Origin: Simmondsia chinensis
Lineage: Eukaryota > Streptophyta > Magnoliopsida > Caryophyllales > Simmondsiaceae
Reading direction: 5' to 3'
Assembly: GCA_018398585.1 (NCBI GenBank)
Contig: JAGTTD010000022.1
Coordinates: 957,501 to 1,021,500, forward strand
Length of the DNA: 64,000 bases
Made by a program: the position numbers and the translations under genes. Position 1 is the stretch's first letter; the number at the start of each line of letters is the position of its first letter. The notes under the pieces were generated by a model. That model worked only from the letters and a program-made list of their open reading frames with translations, was not told where the DNA came from and did no database searches. Below are positions 36,673 through 49,014 of the stretch, one piece after another.

Positions 36673-37147
36673 TAGGGGTGTAAGTGAGCTGAGCTAACTC
36701 GCAAGTGCTCATTGAAAAGCTTAAAAAGTCTAGCTTGTGCCTAGCTTGAATTGTTTCAAGCCAACTCAGACTTATCGAATCGAACCTGAGTCTAACAAAG
36801 CTCGAAGCCTTACAAGCCTTGTCTTAACATAATTTATTAACTAAAATATGTCAAAGTGAGCCAAGTTTAAGCTTAAATAAGCCAAGCTCAAGCCTAAATG
36901 AGCTGAGCCCGAGATGAAACGAGCCTATATTGAGCTTGAATGAGTTGAAAATTTGAATATTTAGTTTGAAGCGTACCAAGTCAAGTTTAAGCTAAACAAA
37001 GCCAGTCCTAACCTGAGCCCTTGATAAGCAAAGCTTGAGCTTGAAGTTTTTAAGCTTGGTAAGCTTCGAGCCAAGACTTCACTGATCTAGTACTAAGCCT
37101 TGAGCCTCACAAGCTAAAGCTCTACTTAGCTCGGACACACACCCATA
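36673..37147. mobile_element. GCTCG-rich hAT-type MITE copy
   Basis: It starts TAGGGGTGTAAGTGAGC, ends GCTCGGACACACACCCATA, and is filled with GAGCTTG/CAAGCTC motifs. It is 475 bp long. No clean 8-bp duplication is seen. Confidence 0.6.
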
Positions 37148-37567
37148 GACAAGGGTAATATATTATTCTAATTGAAAGAAATATTAATAAAAGGGGCAAA
37201 TTAGGTAAAAGAATGAAGATAAAGAAAAAAAATATAAATTTTTTAATGACACGCATAAAAGTTCTAAAAGTTTTTAATGCCTCTTTTTAATGCGACGCCG
37301 TTAACATACATTAGTTTTTTTGTTGACCCGCCATTATTTATTTTTTTGAAATATATAAATTATTTTTTAAAAATATTTACAAACTTTCAAGATACTTAAA
37401 ATATTTATTTTAAATATTTTAAAATTCCTCGAAATGAAAATTCAATTTTTTTAAATTATTTTTTGTATCCTTTAAAAAGTCACATTTGTAAAACTAATAA
37501 ATATTAATAACATTAATGTTAAAATGTGATATTAAATTTTTTTAAAACTAGTTATATTATTGACAAA

Positions 37568-37812
37568 ACCAAAGAGGGTACCAACATGCCGTCATCGGAT
37601 CCTATTAGAACTCCAAAGTTAAACGTGCTTTGGCGAGAGCAGTACCAGGATGGGTGGCTTTCTAGGAAGTCATCACTCTCAGGTTGAGGCCACTCGAAAA
37701 CAGTCTCTCTTCTGGAGTAATACCCTGAAGGGGGAAAACTGCGTACATCCTTTCCCCCCCCCCCAATCCAGCTTAGATGGGAGTCCCTTAGACACTGAAT
37801 ATGCTACTTTCT
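37568..37812 (+). mobile_element. 5S-rRNA-headed SINE (copy 3), full length
   Basis: The flanks TTATATTATTGACAAA (37552-37567) and TTATATTATTAACAAA (37813-37828) form a 16-bp duplication with one change. The element starts ACCAAAGAGGGTACCAACAT. It follows 5S rRNA through CGGATCCTATTAGAACTCC, AAAGTTAAACGTGCTTTGGC and CAGGATGGGTGGC, then enters the RTE-like body (CTCAGGTTGAGG, AAACAGTCTCTC, CTGCGTACATCC). The end is a non-TTG AGACACTGAATATGCTAC. It lies about 390 bp upstream of the HCS1 ATG, within the likely promoter. Confidence 0.9.
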
Positions 37813-37898
37813 TTATATTATTAACAAATCAAAAAATATAGATAATTTTTTTAAAATCACACATAAAATTTAGATAATTTTAAAATTTTTTTTGCAAA

Positions 37899-38135
37899 AT
37901 GTATAATACAACTAAACCTTCGAAGAAGATTTGCGAAGAACACAGTGAAACTGCTGATGTCCATTTTTACGTCACTGCGCATTCTCTCACTTCACTCCCC
38001 TCTCTCCTCTCTCTCCCTCCGACGACTCACTCTTTCTCTTCCACATTCTCTCTCCTCCAGTTCCATGGATTCTCCTTCTCCTTCGAATCCAGAGCATCCA
38101 TCATCATTGATCTTGTGCGGAAAATCAACGGCTGA
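37899..38135 (+). CDS. possible upstream ORF overlapping both HCS1 start codons
   Basis: A 78-codon ORF starts 58 bp before the first HCS1 ATG and ends 71 bp after the second, in a different frame. The product is Ser/Phe/Thr-rich with no domain. Arabidopsis HCS1 is reported to use an upstream ORF to choose between two start codons and so between compartments. A similar layout here suggests translational control. Whether the transcript extends to 37899 is unknown. Confidence 0.4.
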   Translation: MYNTTKPSKKICEEHSETADVHFYVTAHSLTSLPSLLSLPPTTHSFSSTFSLLQFHGFSFSFESRASIIIDLVRKING

Positions 38136-41100
38136 GATCGAACTGGCTAGGTCTTTGAAGGACAACAAAGTGCTCAAGCTTCCTGAAAACGGCGTCGTTT
38201 CGGTTCGTCTGTGGTCTGAGATTGAAAACCCTAGCGAAGAGGTCTCGTTCGATGTCGTATTGTATATGGAGTCGTTGTCAACGACGCGTTTTGGTCGGTT
38301 TCTCATTTGGTCTCCGCGGTTGCCTACGACGCACGATGTCGTTTCTCAGTGAGTAGTGTTTGCAGTTCGCAAATTTGGAAGTTATCTCCTTGTACTGTAA
38401 GGTTTAAATTTTTATCACCTAACTATCCTAAAATTTTAATATATGCAATGAGAAATGACGGGGTTTCGAACTTTTATTACTTAGGTATCCTAGGTAGTAA
38501 CATGGTGAATTTAGAAAAAAATCGATCAAATTTATCATAGAATATAGATGTAGTACATTAGTACGATAATATATTTGTTATATCAATGTTTTCAGTGGTG
38601 ATCTTGCGAATTAGGAAGAAAATTACTAGAATGGAAGACATCTATGTATTAGAGAAATCATGTGTTATTTTAGCATGGCACGGCAAGAAACTACAACATT
38701 ATGATAGAGGTTCCTTATATATTATTATAATTATATTTGAAATTTGTAATTTCTAATGAAAATCTATTAAATTTTGGCTAAGGATACCTAATTGATAAAA
38801 CTTTGAAACATCAGGCTCATGAGTGATAAAATACTGAGGGTACTTCACTGAATATATTAAAACATCAGAGTATTAAAGTGATAAATGCTTAAAGCTTGGG
38901 TACTTATAAATTTCCTGTACATTATTGGCGATGATTTGTTGTTGTGCTTGTCAGCTAGTATAGATTTTGTGCTTTATAAATGTTTGATTGTATTGTAGTT
39001 TATGGTAACAGTAATTTTTGTGAACTTCCAATTGGAACGGTTTGTGTTGCGGATGTTCAGTTCAAAGGAAGAGGTTTGTATTTGCAATCTTATATTTACT
39101 TATTTATTTGTAGTTCTTCAGATTATTCTTGAGGTTCATGTTAAATCAATTTGCATAATTTCGGTTTAGGACCAATGTTTCAGACATGTATTCTATGAGA
39201 AATGTCTGGAACTTTACGATGAAATACTATGTGTCAAGAAATCACCTTTTCCTAAAGTTTAAGCTGATGGGAGAAGGCCTAAGAATGGTTTTATTCTTTA
39301 AAGTGCCCATAGGTCTTAAAGCGTAAATATTATATAGGCTCATTTCATACTTAGTGCTTGAAATTAGGTTACTATTAGAAGTGGGGGCTATTGGGATTTG
39401 AGCGCGTGCCATCTTGGTCGACAAGGCTCCAATGTCATACCAAGAAGCCAACTTTTCCTAAAACTTAAGCTGATGGAAGAATGCTCATTAATAGTTTTAT
39501 ACTTTAACACTCTAGACTGATGGATTTAGAAATTCCTTCGCTTTTATACACAACAAGTTTCTTCAATCAATGGATGCTGGTCCAGAATTCCGTTTTATGA
39601 TACTGTCATTTCTATTTCTGCTCCATTTCCTATAAATCAAGAGGGAAGAAAGTACAATTAGAGTATCAATTTAGATTTTGACATGAGAAAGCAAAAATAA
39701 GGAAAATCTGTTGTGTGAATTTGTAGGAAGGTCAAAGAATAAGTGGGAATCTCCTCTGGGTTGTCTTCTGTTTTCTTTTACAATTCAGATGGAGAATGGA
39801 CGATTAGTGCCGCTCTTGCAGTATGTGGTGTCTCTTGCTATAACAGAGGCTGTGAAGGATGTTTGCAATAAAAATGTAGGTGGTATGTCCTAAATGCTTC
39901 TGTACGTTGAGATTATTATCAGGATATGCTAGATTGCGCATCTATGATAGCCTTTTTTTTGTCCTTGATTTTTATGTGAAATAATGAGGATGGGTATTAG
40001 TCAGATTAATTGGAAACTTGTCATCCTTACACTAGATTTACTTTGTAAACCTTCTAATATAAGTTGACATTTTACAATGAAAGGCTATATGAATTCTGTA
40101 GCTCTGAACATAGGTTCTATAAATTTTTGAAGTCAATTTGTAATTGAGACCTTGCTGTCAGTCTCATACCACCGACTTAGTCAGGCATCTTGACTAATCA
40201 AATTTCATATACTTGTCTTAATAAAATCACGAGAATTGGGTCTTGGTTTTGTACCTCAGTTAGGGGTGTATTTGAGTCGAGCCGAGCCGAGCCCGAGCCT
40301 ATGAGGCTCGAGGCTCGAGGCTCGGTTCATTAGCATTAAGCTCGGGTCGAAACTCGCTGAGTTTTCAAAGTTTAGGCTCGAGCTCGGCTTTTGTTCGGCT
40401 CGGCTCGATCTAAGCTTGGCGAGCTTTGGATTAGGTTTGCAATATTTTGGCTCATTTAAGCTCAATATAGGCTCCAAACTCGGGCTTGGCTCGTTTAGGC
40501 TTCAATATAGCTTCATTAGATAATATGTAAGCAAATATATTGTACTAAAAAGAACTCGCTTAGGCTCGCGAGCCTACAAGCTCGAGCTTCACTAGGCTTG
40601 GGCATGGCTCGAGCTCAAAGCAAGCCGAACTTTCGAGTTTTATGAGGATTGCAAGATGGCTCGGCTCATTTATACCCCTAAAGCCAGTTGTAGGGACGAG
40701 GGACTTGCTGGAGGTTTCCATCAGGCGTACTCATTGAAATTCAGTAGGTGATTTGTCTTTCCATTTTGGTTAATATGTAAGAAGGGTTTGACACTTCGAC
40801 ATTTTAGAATATCAATAATGAACATTAATCTTTAGATAATAGACAGTTAGTGAATGAATTTTGGCATCATAGATAGTTTGACTTTAAATTCTTTACTCTT
40901 TTAAAAAGAGACATATGATCACAAATTATATTTGGAACATTGATTTCAGGGGTTACCACAACTTGACGTCAAAATAAAGTGGCCGAATGATCTTTATTTA
41001 AATGGTCAGAAAGTCGGAGGCATATTATCCACATCAACATACAGATCAAAGAAGTTCAATGTTAGCATTGGTAAATGTTCGGCAGATACTGGCTGTAGAG

Positions 41101-44100
41101 TTCTTTCCCTTAAAGCATTTCTTATCCCGAATTTCTAGTATCTTTGTTACATGATAGAATTAATCATTTAAACTTTGCAGGGATTGGGTTGAATGTTGAC
41201 AACAGGGAGCCTACTACTTGCTTGAATGCTATCCTGCAAGAGCTGACCTCTATGACATGCCGGTTACAAAGAGAAGATATCTTGGCATCATTCTTTGACA
41301 AGTTCGAGAAGTTTTTTGATCTTTTTATAAGTCAAGGTTAATCATATTTGATCCACCAATCTGAGCCTGTATATGTCTTTTTCCTCTTATTTTATGCACT
41401 GAAAAGTTTCCTGTGTTGAAGACGTGCTCAGCCCCGCCAGTTTGGTTGAGAAGGGGACAGTTGCTTTCTTCCTTTTTAAATCATATATGTTGAATTTAGT
41501 ACAAGTTTCTCTAATCTGGAAAGTTATCTTCTAAAATGAGTTATGACCATATTGATCCAAGGAGTCAAAGGAGTTTCTGTCATCCGCTAGTTGCATCAGA
41601 CGATAGTAATACTTGGGGAAAGTACACTTAACAATTCCCTACGTGTTTGCTCCGAATATCTTCTTTTACAGTATTTCAAATGGACATAGTACTAGATTGT
41701 GGTATCCTTTAATTTATTCCTTCTATTCACTTCTTCTTTCTACTGCCATTAGCCATTTTCAAATGTTATATTTTCCTGCAAGCATTTATGGCATGTGGGA
41801 AGGACGCTGCCAATCAACGTGTCTGAAAAGATATCTTCCAATTTATGGGAAAAATAACAAGATTCTCTTGTTTTGCAGGTTTCCAGCCTTTGGGGGAGCT
41901 GTATTACAGGACTTGGTTACATAGGTAAGTAATTGTTGTAAACTTGTGATGCATGCGAAAAGGCAGAGAAAGTGCCTTCTTCACTTTTGTGACGATCATC
42001 TATGTAGCTCCTGCTCCCTCTTTATTTTGCTTAGATAGAAAGGAATCTTTGTTTCTAGAGAAGAGAAGATGCAAGGTCAGGGCAGAAGCCTGCCGAGATA
42101 TAAGTCCTTTAGTGCCCAGTGAATATCATCTGAAGACAAGTATGTATACACGTTGCATATCCCCAAACAGAAGCGACGAAAGCTACTTTGATCCACTAGA
42201 GATTGATCATCAAGGGTGCCCTATAAAGTTCTAAGCTCCTACTTAATATTACAGAAAAGAATGCGCAGTTTAAAAGAAACATTCTTTATCCCACATTATT
42301 CTTCACTTATGATTGGGGGTCCTTCGGAAACAACCTCGATACTGAGTGCTATTCTCCCTGGACCCTGCCTTGGTGGGAGCCTCTTTGAGGCATTAAGTTG
42401 TTGTTGTATTCTTTATCCCGCATCTAAGGCCCTTGGTCTCAGCAAAAGGAAAATGCTTCAAAGTAGAAGGGCACACACTCCTCGCAATAATGCCTAACAT
42501 CATATTCTAGAGATACCAATGTATGAAAGCCTTGTCAAACTTCGGGTGGAGTTTCAGTAGAACTGAAGCCATATTGTATCAAATTTGTTTTCTTCTATAC
42601 CTTGCCTACTGCAGCTTCTGAGATGAAAGCATAATAATAAAATCCCTTGGGATGATGCCTTTATGACCGTTGCCCCTATGAATTTTCTTATGCCTCCTTG
42701 GCTACGGTTGAGAATCATGAGCTGTAGTATTTGCAGCAAATATACAAGTATTCAGTTTTTGGAACAAACTTGTCATTTTGATTATGGTTCATTAAAGTTG
42801 ACTATGCTTTCTCCTTTGTCATATGCTGGAAGTGGGCAAAGAGTTATCGTACAGGATACCACTGAGGGCCAGATGTCAGAAAGCGTGGTCACTGTACAGG
42901 TATGATTGACTGTTAACATTCTGTTCTTGAACCAAAACATCGTTAACTGGTCAATTTGAAATTCGCAGGAAAAGAATCACAGTATCTACCATGCCTGCAG
43001 CTTGTAGCCACAAGCATGGATCCTTACTCGCCTTAGTTACCCACATATACACATGGAATCAGAATAAGAGCCTGTTTGGGATTGCCGTGAAAAAATTACT
43101 TATTTCAAAAGTACTTTCTGTAAAAGCACTTATGTGAAAAGTGCTGTTTTGAAGAAGCAGTTTGTGTTTGGCTCAACCAGTCAGAAGCGCTTATTTTATT
43201 ATTGTTAGTGTTTGGCCAGTGTTTAAGAAAAGTGTTTTTTTTTTTTTTTTGTCAAATTACCGAATAGGATCAAATTGGTTGGTTAGAGGGTTAGGGTTTT
43301 GAAAGATGATTGGGTATGATGTAATTTTAATGTTTGGGTAGGGATATTTTTGTCCTAAAAATTTCAAGTTTTTGACTCTGCTTCTGCTTATAATCAGAAG
43401 CCCCAAATTTTTGTTTCTGCTTATAAGCAAAAAAAACAGCTTCTGGTTTTAATAAAAAACACTTTTTGATGTTTGTCAAACATCCTTCAGATTTCAGAAA
43501 AGTGCTTTTTCAAGAAATAAAGTACTTATTTCCCCAGAATAAACAATCACAAACAGGCCCTAAGACTTCACAATGGATTTTGAGCCAGTCCATAAGCGAT
43601 TGGCCGTTGCATAGCATTACTTTTGTAACGGCGTCCCATAATGCATATGACATATTTTATCTTTTATTTGTATGTTAAACACTATCAAGAGGATGTATTG
43701 TTATTCACACAAAATTTCCAAACTTAGCCTTGCACGCTACTTGTGTTCCTTAGGAAACCCAAGATGATTGCCTCGACTTATATTGTAACATTCGCAACAC
43801 TTGGAGCGCAACTGTACACGATCATAAACGGCAATTTGATTTCATGAGATACACTAACATCCCAAACACACATCATTAAGGACCCTTGGGGTACTGCATT
43901 CACTCTGAGATATCTGAGAAGAGGAGTGCTAGAAGGAAGGACGACTGGCCTGCAGGCTAATTAGTTTGTAGAATGATTATCATATACTCCTGGAATGGTA
44001 TAATCGAGCGAGATGTAGAGAACAAGTCATATCATGAAATACCACCCATTTGAAAATTAGCAACTCTTTGGGACTCTGTTGAAGAGTTTGCGATGGTTGA

Positions 44101-45796
44101 TTTATTGAATGTTTGTTTGTCAAGAAAACAGAGATCCAAACTTGTAGCTACGCTGTAAATGCTTCTGACATAATATTTTTTGTGTAAGCAATAATATCAA
44201 TTAATGAGGCCTTAATCTACTGGTGAAAACCCAGCTTCACTCCAATCAGGTGGTCAGGAAACTTAATATGTTTGTTGTGATATCAGAAGCTTTTGCTTTT
44301 ATTTGAAAAATAGGAAATTTACATCAACAGAAGCATATATTTTGTATATGATGGGAAATTCATATTCTAGTCGTGCTTACCTAGTTTAATTACTTTCTTG
44401 TGTCTTTTATTGTCATAGCAGATTTCTGTGATGTTAAAGATTATTCCTTCTTAGGATAACTATGTTAAATATAGAAAATGCATACTTTACACGAATAATG
44501 CAAGACTGGAAGTGTGATTTTCTGCAACACCATTGGTAAACTATTTATAAAAAAAATTAAATGAAGATTAAAGTATGCATTTGCGGATACATCTCTTATG
44601 TTTTGACATGATATAGCCTATGGTCTACCCAGTGCATGAAACCAGCGTATAAAATTCAAGGATATTTGTCGGTTTACATGCAGGGCTTGACATCATCAGG
44701 CTATCTATTGGGCATTGGCGATGACGGTCAAATGTGTGAGCTTCATCCAGATGGCAATAGGTAACCATAAATTACCCCAAGTATTCTTCCAATGATGGTA
44801 GCTTATCATAACCCTTCTTTTTGTTAGATTAGGGTATGAAATGGCTTCAAGGCTTGTAGAGAACCACTCTTCTTAGGACTAATTTCTTCCTTTGCAAAGT
44901 AGTCTCGAGAATACAATGAAACCCAACGTCTGTATGCTATCGGAGACCATTGAGCGCATGTAGAGAAGAGGGTTTTTGAATGTAAATTTGTCGAGAATTA
45001 AGCACTCAATGTATCTCTTTAAACAGATACCTTGGTAGTTAAGATGTCCTTTCTAAACGGACAACTTGGTAGTTAAGGTGTGCTTTCTGAACAAATATCT
45101 TTTCCATGCGGGACAAAATGTCTTTTGGAATTTCTCCTATACTCCCACATGTTCCAAACCAATACCCGCTTAACATTGAATTTTAAAAAAGCATCAACAC
45201 TTTCTTGGCGAGTTGACTAAAAACTGTAGATTCATAACCATACATGTATGTTCACAGTGCATGGAAATTTTGGAGACTAACTGATTTAGTTAGGGAGTGG
45301 AGTTGAATAATAGAATAGTCTAGGGATCTGATGAAGTCACCACATTGGATCTTCAAGAATAATTTATTTCCTTATCTGTAGACACCTGAAGAGCTATCTT
45401 TGCCAATCAAGCACGTCAAGTTATTTCTTAATCTCAAGAGTAATGATATATACACTGATTTTAAGCTCATGCGAGACCACGAGCTGTGTTAGCCTCAGGA
45501 TTGGAGCTCAGCTTAAGCTCAAATCAAGCCAAGCCTTTCGAGCCTTATCGTGAGCCAGCTCGCGACATTTACACCCCTTATGTGTGTATTTAGACGCTAG
45601 CTCAATCATCTGAAACTGATTATCTTAACCTTGCTCTTTTAGATTTGATTATGGCCTGTGCCTGCACTATATATGTTATCCAACATTCTGATTCTATTCA
45701 TCTACATTTTTTTACAAAATTGTAGATAAATGTGTATACTTTGTTCTTTACAGCTTGGACTTCTTCAAAGGACTGGTCAGACAAAAGATCAATTGA
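37957..45796 (+). CDS. HCS1: biotin--protein ligase / holocarboxylase synthetase 1
   Basis: Nine exons join in phase to 370 aa: 37957-38348, 39012-39073, 39727-39875, 40950-41070, 41181-41336, 41879-41924, 42833-42899, 44684-44760 and 45754-45796. The enzyme makes biotinyl-5'-AMP and transfers biotin to a lysine of carboxylases such as acetyl-CoA carboxylase and methylcrotonyl-CoA carboxylase. Motifs are RFGRFLIWSPRLPTTHDVVS, the biotinyl-AMP loop GRGRSKNKWESPLGC, IKWPNDLYLNGQKVGGIL and GIGLNVDNREPTTCLNA. The C-terminal domain has GLTSSGYLLGIGDDGQMCEL and ends LDFFKGLVRQKIN. The first 36 residues are Ser/Leu/Arg-rich without acidic residues, as in an organelle transit peptide. A second Met at 38065 would give a 334-aa cytosolic form. 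Large introns hold SINEs and MITEs. Confidence 0.96.
39242..39455 (-). mobile_element. tRNA-derived SINE in HCS1 intron 2
   Basis: The minus strand begins GTTGGCTTCTTGGTATGACA (A-box like). It has GCGCTCAAATCCCAATAGCC as the B-box region, followed by an AT-rich 3' part. Exact ends are uncertain. Confidence 0.45.
40261..40680. mobile_element. GCTCG-rich hAT-type MITE in HCS1 intron 3
   Basis: The 420-bp element starts TAGGGGTGTATTTGAGTCG and ends GGCTCATTTATACCCCTA. It is closely related to 19058-19504. The flanking octamers ACCTCAGT and AAGCCAGT match at 5 of 8 positions, so an 8-bp duplication may have decayed. Confidence 0.75.
42281..42423 (+). mobile_element. SINE/LINE 3'-end insertion with TSD in HCS1 intron 6
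   Basis: ATTCTTTATCCCACAT (42281-42296) is repeated with one change at 42408-42423. The 111-bp insert between them contains the 3' half of the shared body (GGGGGTCCTTCGGAAACAAC, GACCCTGCCTTGG, GGGAGCCTCTTTGAGGCA) and ends in a short TTG repeat. It is heavily 5'-truncated, as target-primed insertion would produce. Confidence 0.8.
43068..43561. mobile_element. MITE-like element in HCS1 intron 7
   Basis: GAGCCTGTTTGGGATTG at the left and CAATCACAAACAGGCCC at the right are inverted repeats. Sub-terminal AAAGTGCTTTT/AAAAGTGCTTTTTC motifs also pair. It is 494 bp long with no ORF. Confidence 0.6.
45455..45580. mobile_element. fragment of GCTCG-rich MITE in HCS1 intron 8
   Basis: The right end CATTTACACCCCTTA, preceded by GAGCCAGCTCGCG and AAGCTCAAATCAAGCC, matches the termini of the other family members. 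The left end is missing or degraded. Confidence 0.5.
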
Positions 45797-46405
45797 AGAT
45801 TTACCCTCCTGCAGTAAATGCGCGGCTACAATCTCATATTTACATCTACACCCATAAATCTGTGTTTACATTTGTACGTTGAGATGTGCGATTTCAAAGA
45901 AGACCTGTAGCACTGTATACGGGTAAGGTTGGAATTCTTGTAATAACTACTAACTAGGGTAGTTTTTTGCTTTATTTTTGCAAGTGTCTATACTGAAAAT
46001 GAACAAGTTACTTTGAAGTAAGTACAGAAAACAATCCTTTAGATGAATAAGAGCAAACCTGGGTTACATGGTGTTGATTGAAATGTTTTTTGATAGCAGG
46101 TTTGTAGTGTACAAGACCGAGCGAGCACGGTAAGGTAGCCATGTTACGGACCTACCTTTAGGTGAGTTAGCGAGTTATTCGCCGACCAATCCTCTTCCAG
46201 CCTATCTGCCTCCTCTCTTTCCGTTGTTCCTATCGTCCACTACCATAGATGAGTACCGTACTCACCCTACATACCATGACATAGGCGGGTAAGGCTTCCG
46301 AGTAATAGGTGACAAATAAGGGTTGATACGAACCTGCCAATGTCCAACACCTACTTGCCTATATGGACTCTAGCCTTACTCAACTATTTGGGCTCGTGTA
46401 CCAAA
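45797..46405. other. HCS1 3' flank
   Basis: The 3' UTR and downstream DNA have no further gene. AT-rich stretches near 45960-46050 may hold the poly(A) signal, but no single AATAAA stands out. The following 300 bp are less AT-rich and unrecognised. Confidence 0.4.
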
Positions 46406-47727
46406 TTCGTTCTTTGAGCTTCGAATGCACTGTCACCAAAAAGGTTCCCAAGTGACGGAATACTCGCCCATTGTTCATGCTAGGAACGTTCAAGTCAGGG
46501 ATAATATTCAGTGTCCCTATAAACACCTCATTCTCATTCTGTACCCTATAAATACCAAAAGCTAAAACACAAAGGCTCTGTTTGGCTCATGAAATTGAAA
46601 TTGGACTGTGGAATTGTAATTTTAATTCCAATTCTGGTGGAATTAGAATTCTGATAGAGTTAAAATTTCATTGTTTGGTTCTTTAAAGAAATTGAAGGTT
46701 GGAATTATAATTACATAATGATTTGAATCATCAAAGGTTATCAGTCAATCGAGTTGGAGCATTTCGAATTTTAAATGAACTATGGTTGGATTTTGGTCGG
46801 AGCAATTCATATTGCATTCGAGTTATTAAGGTCGAAATGATTCACTTTGTATTCAAGTTATTCGAGTTTCAAGTCAAATCGAGTCAAGTATCGCGTCGGG
46901 TCATTTAGTGTTCGCGTTATCTTGGATTTTTAATTAATTGGGTTAGGATTTTTCAGAATTCAGGCTACAATTCATTGGGTTGGTTGAGTTAGGTCATCTC
47001 AAGCTTGAGTTATTTTAGTTATAGGAAAAATGAGTTGTATCATTTCAAATTTCAAGGGTCATTTAGGCCGAGTTTGAGATGGGTTGGGTCATTTTGAGTT
47101 TAGTCGTATTAAGTTTTGGGTCAATTTGGTGGGATCCTTTTCACTTCGACTCATTTTATTTATATAACATTTAAGTGACTAGTTTTATTTTTTGGATTTG
47201 AGTCATCTTGAGCTTTGGACCAATCGGGTTAGGTCACTTCAGACTTTGAGCCAAGATGATTTTAGTCATTTCAAGTTCAAGTCATTCGAATGGGGTGATT
47301 TCGAGGTTCGAGTCAAATTTTAGGCTGTGTTTAAGTTTTTATATTTTGAGTCATATTTGATTTGGGTTAATCAAGTTAGGTTCTTTAGGTTTTATGCCAA
47401 TAAGTTACTATGGAATTGCAATTACTTACCCTCACCCCTGGGAATTGGAAATTATAATTTTTAGTTAAAATCTAATTTCATGAAATTAGGTAGTGGATTT
47501 GTAATTCCAATTTCAGTAGGTGAACCAAACAGTAGAATTAAAATTCTGGGCTCTGATTCCTGTCTCAACCCCAATTCCATGCTCCAGATTTGTTCTCTGG
47601 GCTTTGAATGCACCATCACCAAAAAAGGTTCCCAGGTGATTGAATACTCGCCCATTGTTCATGCTAGGAAACCAGATATACGTTGAAGTGCCCCTGTAAA
47701 CACTTCATTCTCATTCTCATTCTCAGG
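46406..47727. repeat. direct repeat pair flanking a TIR element
   Basis: A ~140-bp block recurs as a diverged direct copy at about 46406-46550 and 47587-47727. Shared blocks include AATACTCGCCCATTGTTCAT and CATTCTCATTCT. Between the copies, 46574-47533 has inverted ends, GGCTCTGTTTGGCTCATGAA and GTGAACCAAACAGTA, and a GTCATTTCRAG-rich interior. The arrangement looks like a transposable element lying between two copies of another repeat, or one composite element. Confidence 0.55.
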
Positions 47728-48321
47728 CCTCGCCTAGCGAGTGGTCTACTTGTGTCACGTTTTTGTCCCTATTTATAAAAAAACAAAGAGTATTTTAGAA
47801 CATCAACCTTTACTCGCCCGAAACTCTTACTTATCCTGGTCAACTTTTTTTCTCTATAACTCGAGCTCGACTCTTCTTATCAAAAGAATACTACACGAAA
47901 GAAACATGGTTCCAACTACTTCTTTCGTCCCTTATATTTGATAGTTAGTAGCATCAAGTTGGTTATATTCATATGCTATTTCTAGCCTTGTAGCTGTTCT
48001 TGAAATGGAAGGGGATCTAGTTCAATAGATAACACATCAGTTTAACTCTTCTTCGTTATGGGTCACGAGGATTCTGATATTTCTATACAAAATTATGTTT
48101 TATATAGAACCTCTCTCTTCCTTATTCGGACTAACACCTTAAAATTCTCTCTTAAATCAAAACAGTCTTGAGGAGTTTTATCTTTACTTTTTAAGAAAAT
48201 AATATATATATATGTAAGCTTTTCTGAGTATAATGACATGTCTGGACTTACACTGATTTGTTTTGTCTTACAGCATTACACCCATATCAATGCAGCAGGG
48301 ATGATTTGACGATGTTATAGC

Positions 48322-49014
48322 TAGGGGTGATCAAAAAAATTCGTAACCGAAATTTCGAAATACCGACCCGAAAATGCGGTTAATCATACCGAATTTTCGG
48401 CTCGGTTAACCAAACCAAAAAAATTTGAGGTATTTCGGGACGGTAACGGTTAGTGATTTTGTCCATTTCGGTTAATCGATTTACCGAAATAATATATATC
48501 ATGTATATATTTTCACATGTTCATAATATTATATTGTTTACTAAGTATGTTTTTCTATCATATAAATGACTCTTCTATAATACATGATTAATTTATCTTT
48601 TTTCGAGTTCATCTCCTATCACGGAGTATTTGTGCCTCATTATTATATCTTAAATACTAATTAAGCACTACATTGCTACAATTTAGTGCTACTCGCGTGC
48701 TCACATATTGGTTAAAATGAGATATTATACGTTTAATTTTTTAGAATTGTATTATAAGCTCATAATTTGTTGAATATTCTCACAATTAATGTATTTTTTG
48801 GATATTTACAAACCATTAAGGAGATAGATCATATAACATAAAAGAGGCGTTGCATTACTTTTTCGGTTACCGGTTACCGACATAACCGAACCGAATTACC
48901 GAATAACCGGCCTTTTCGGTTACTTTAACGGTTAGAGATATTTGAGTATTTTATTTACGGTTAACCGAACCGAAATACTTTTCGGTACGGTTAACCGAAC
49001 CCTAAACACCCCTA
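48322..49014. mobile_element. hAT-type MITE, CGGTTAACCGAA rich, with 8-bp TSD
   Basis: The 693-bp element starts TAGGGGTGATCAAAAAA and ends CTAAACACCCCTA. It is flanked by a perfect 8-bp duplication, GTTATAGC (48314-48321 and 49015-49022). Both ends carry CGGTTAACCGAACCGAAAT-type repeats around an AT-rich centre. No transposase is seen. Confidence 0.85.

Larger units (their letters stand above)
35743..37567. other. ASHR1-HCS1 intergenic region
   Basis: The two genes diverge here. From 35743 to 36380 the DNA is AT-rich, with a B-box-like GAGTTCAAATCTC near 35992. Two MITE-like elements follow, then AT-rich sequence. No conserved promoter motif could be singled out. Confidence 0.4.
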
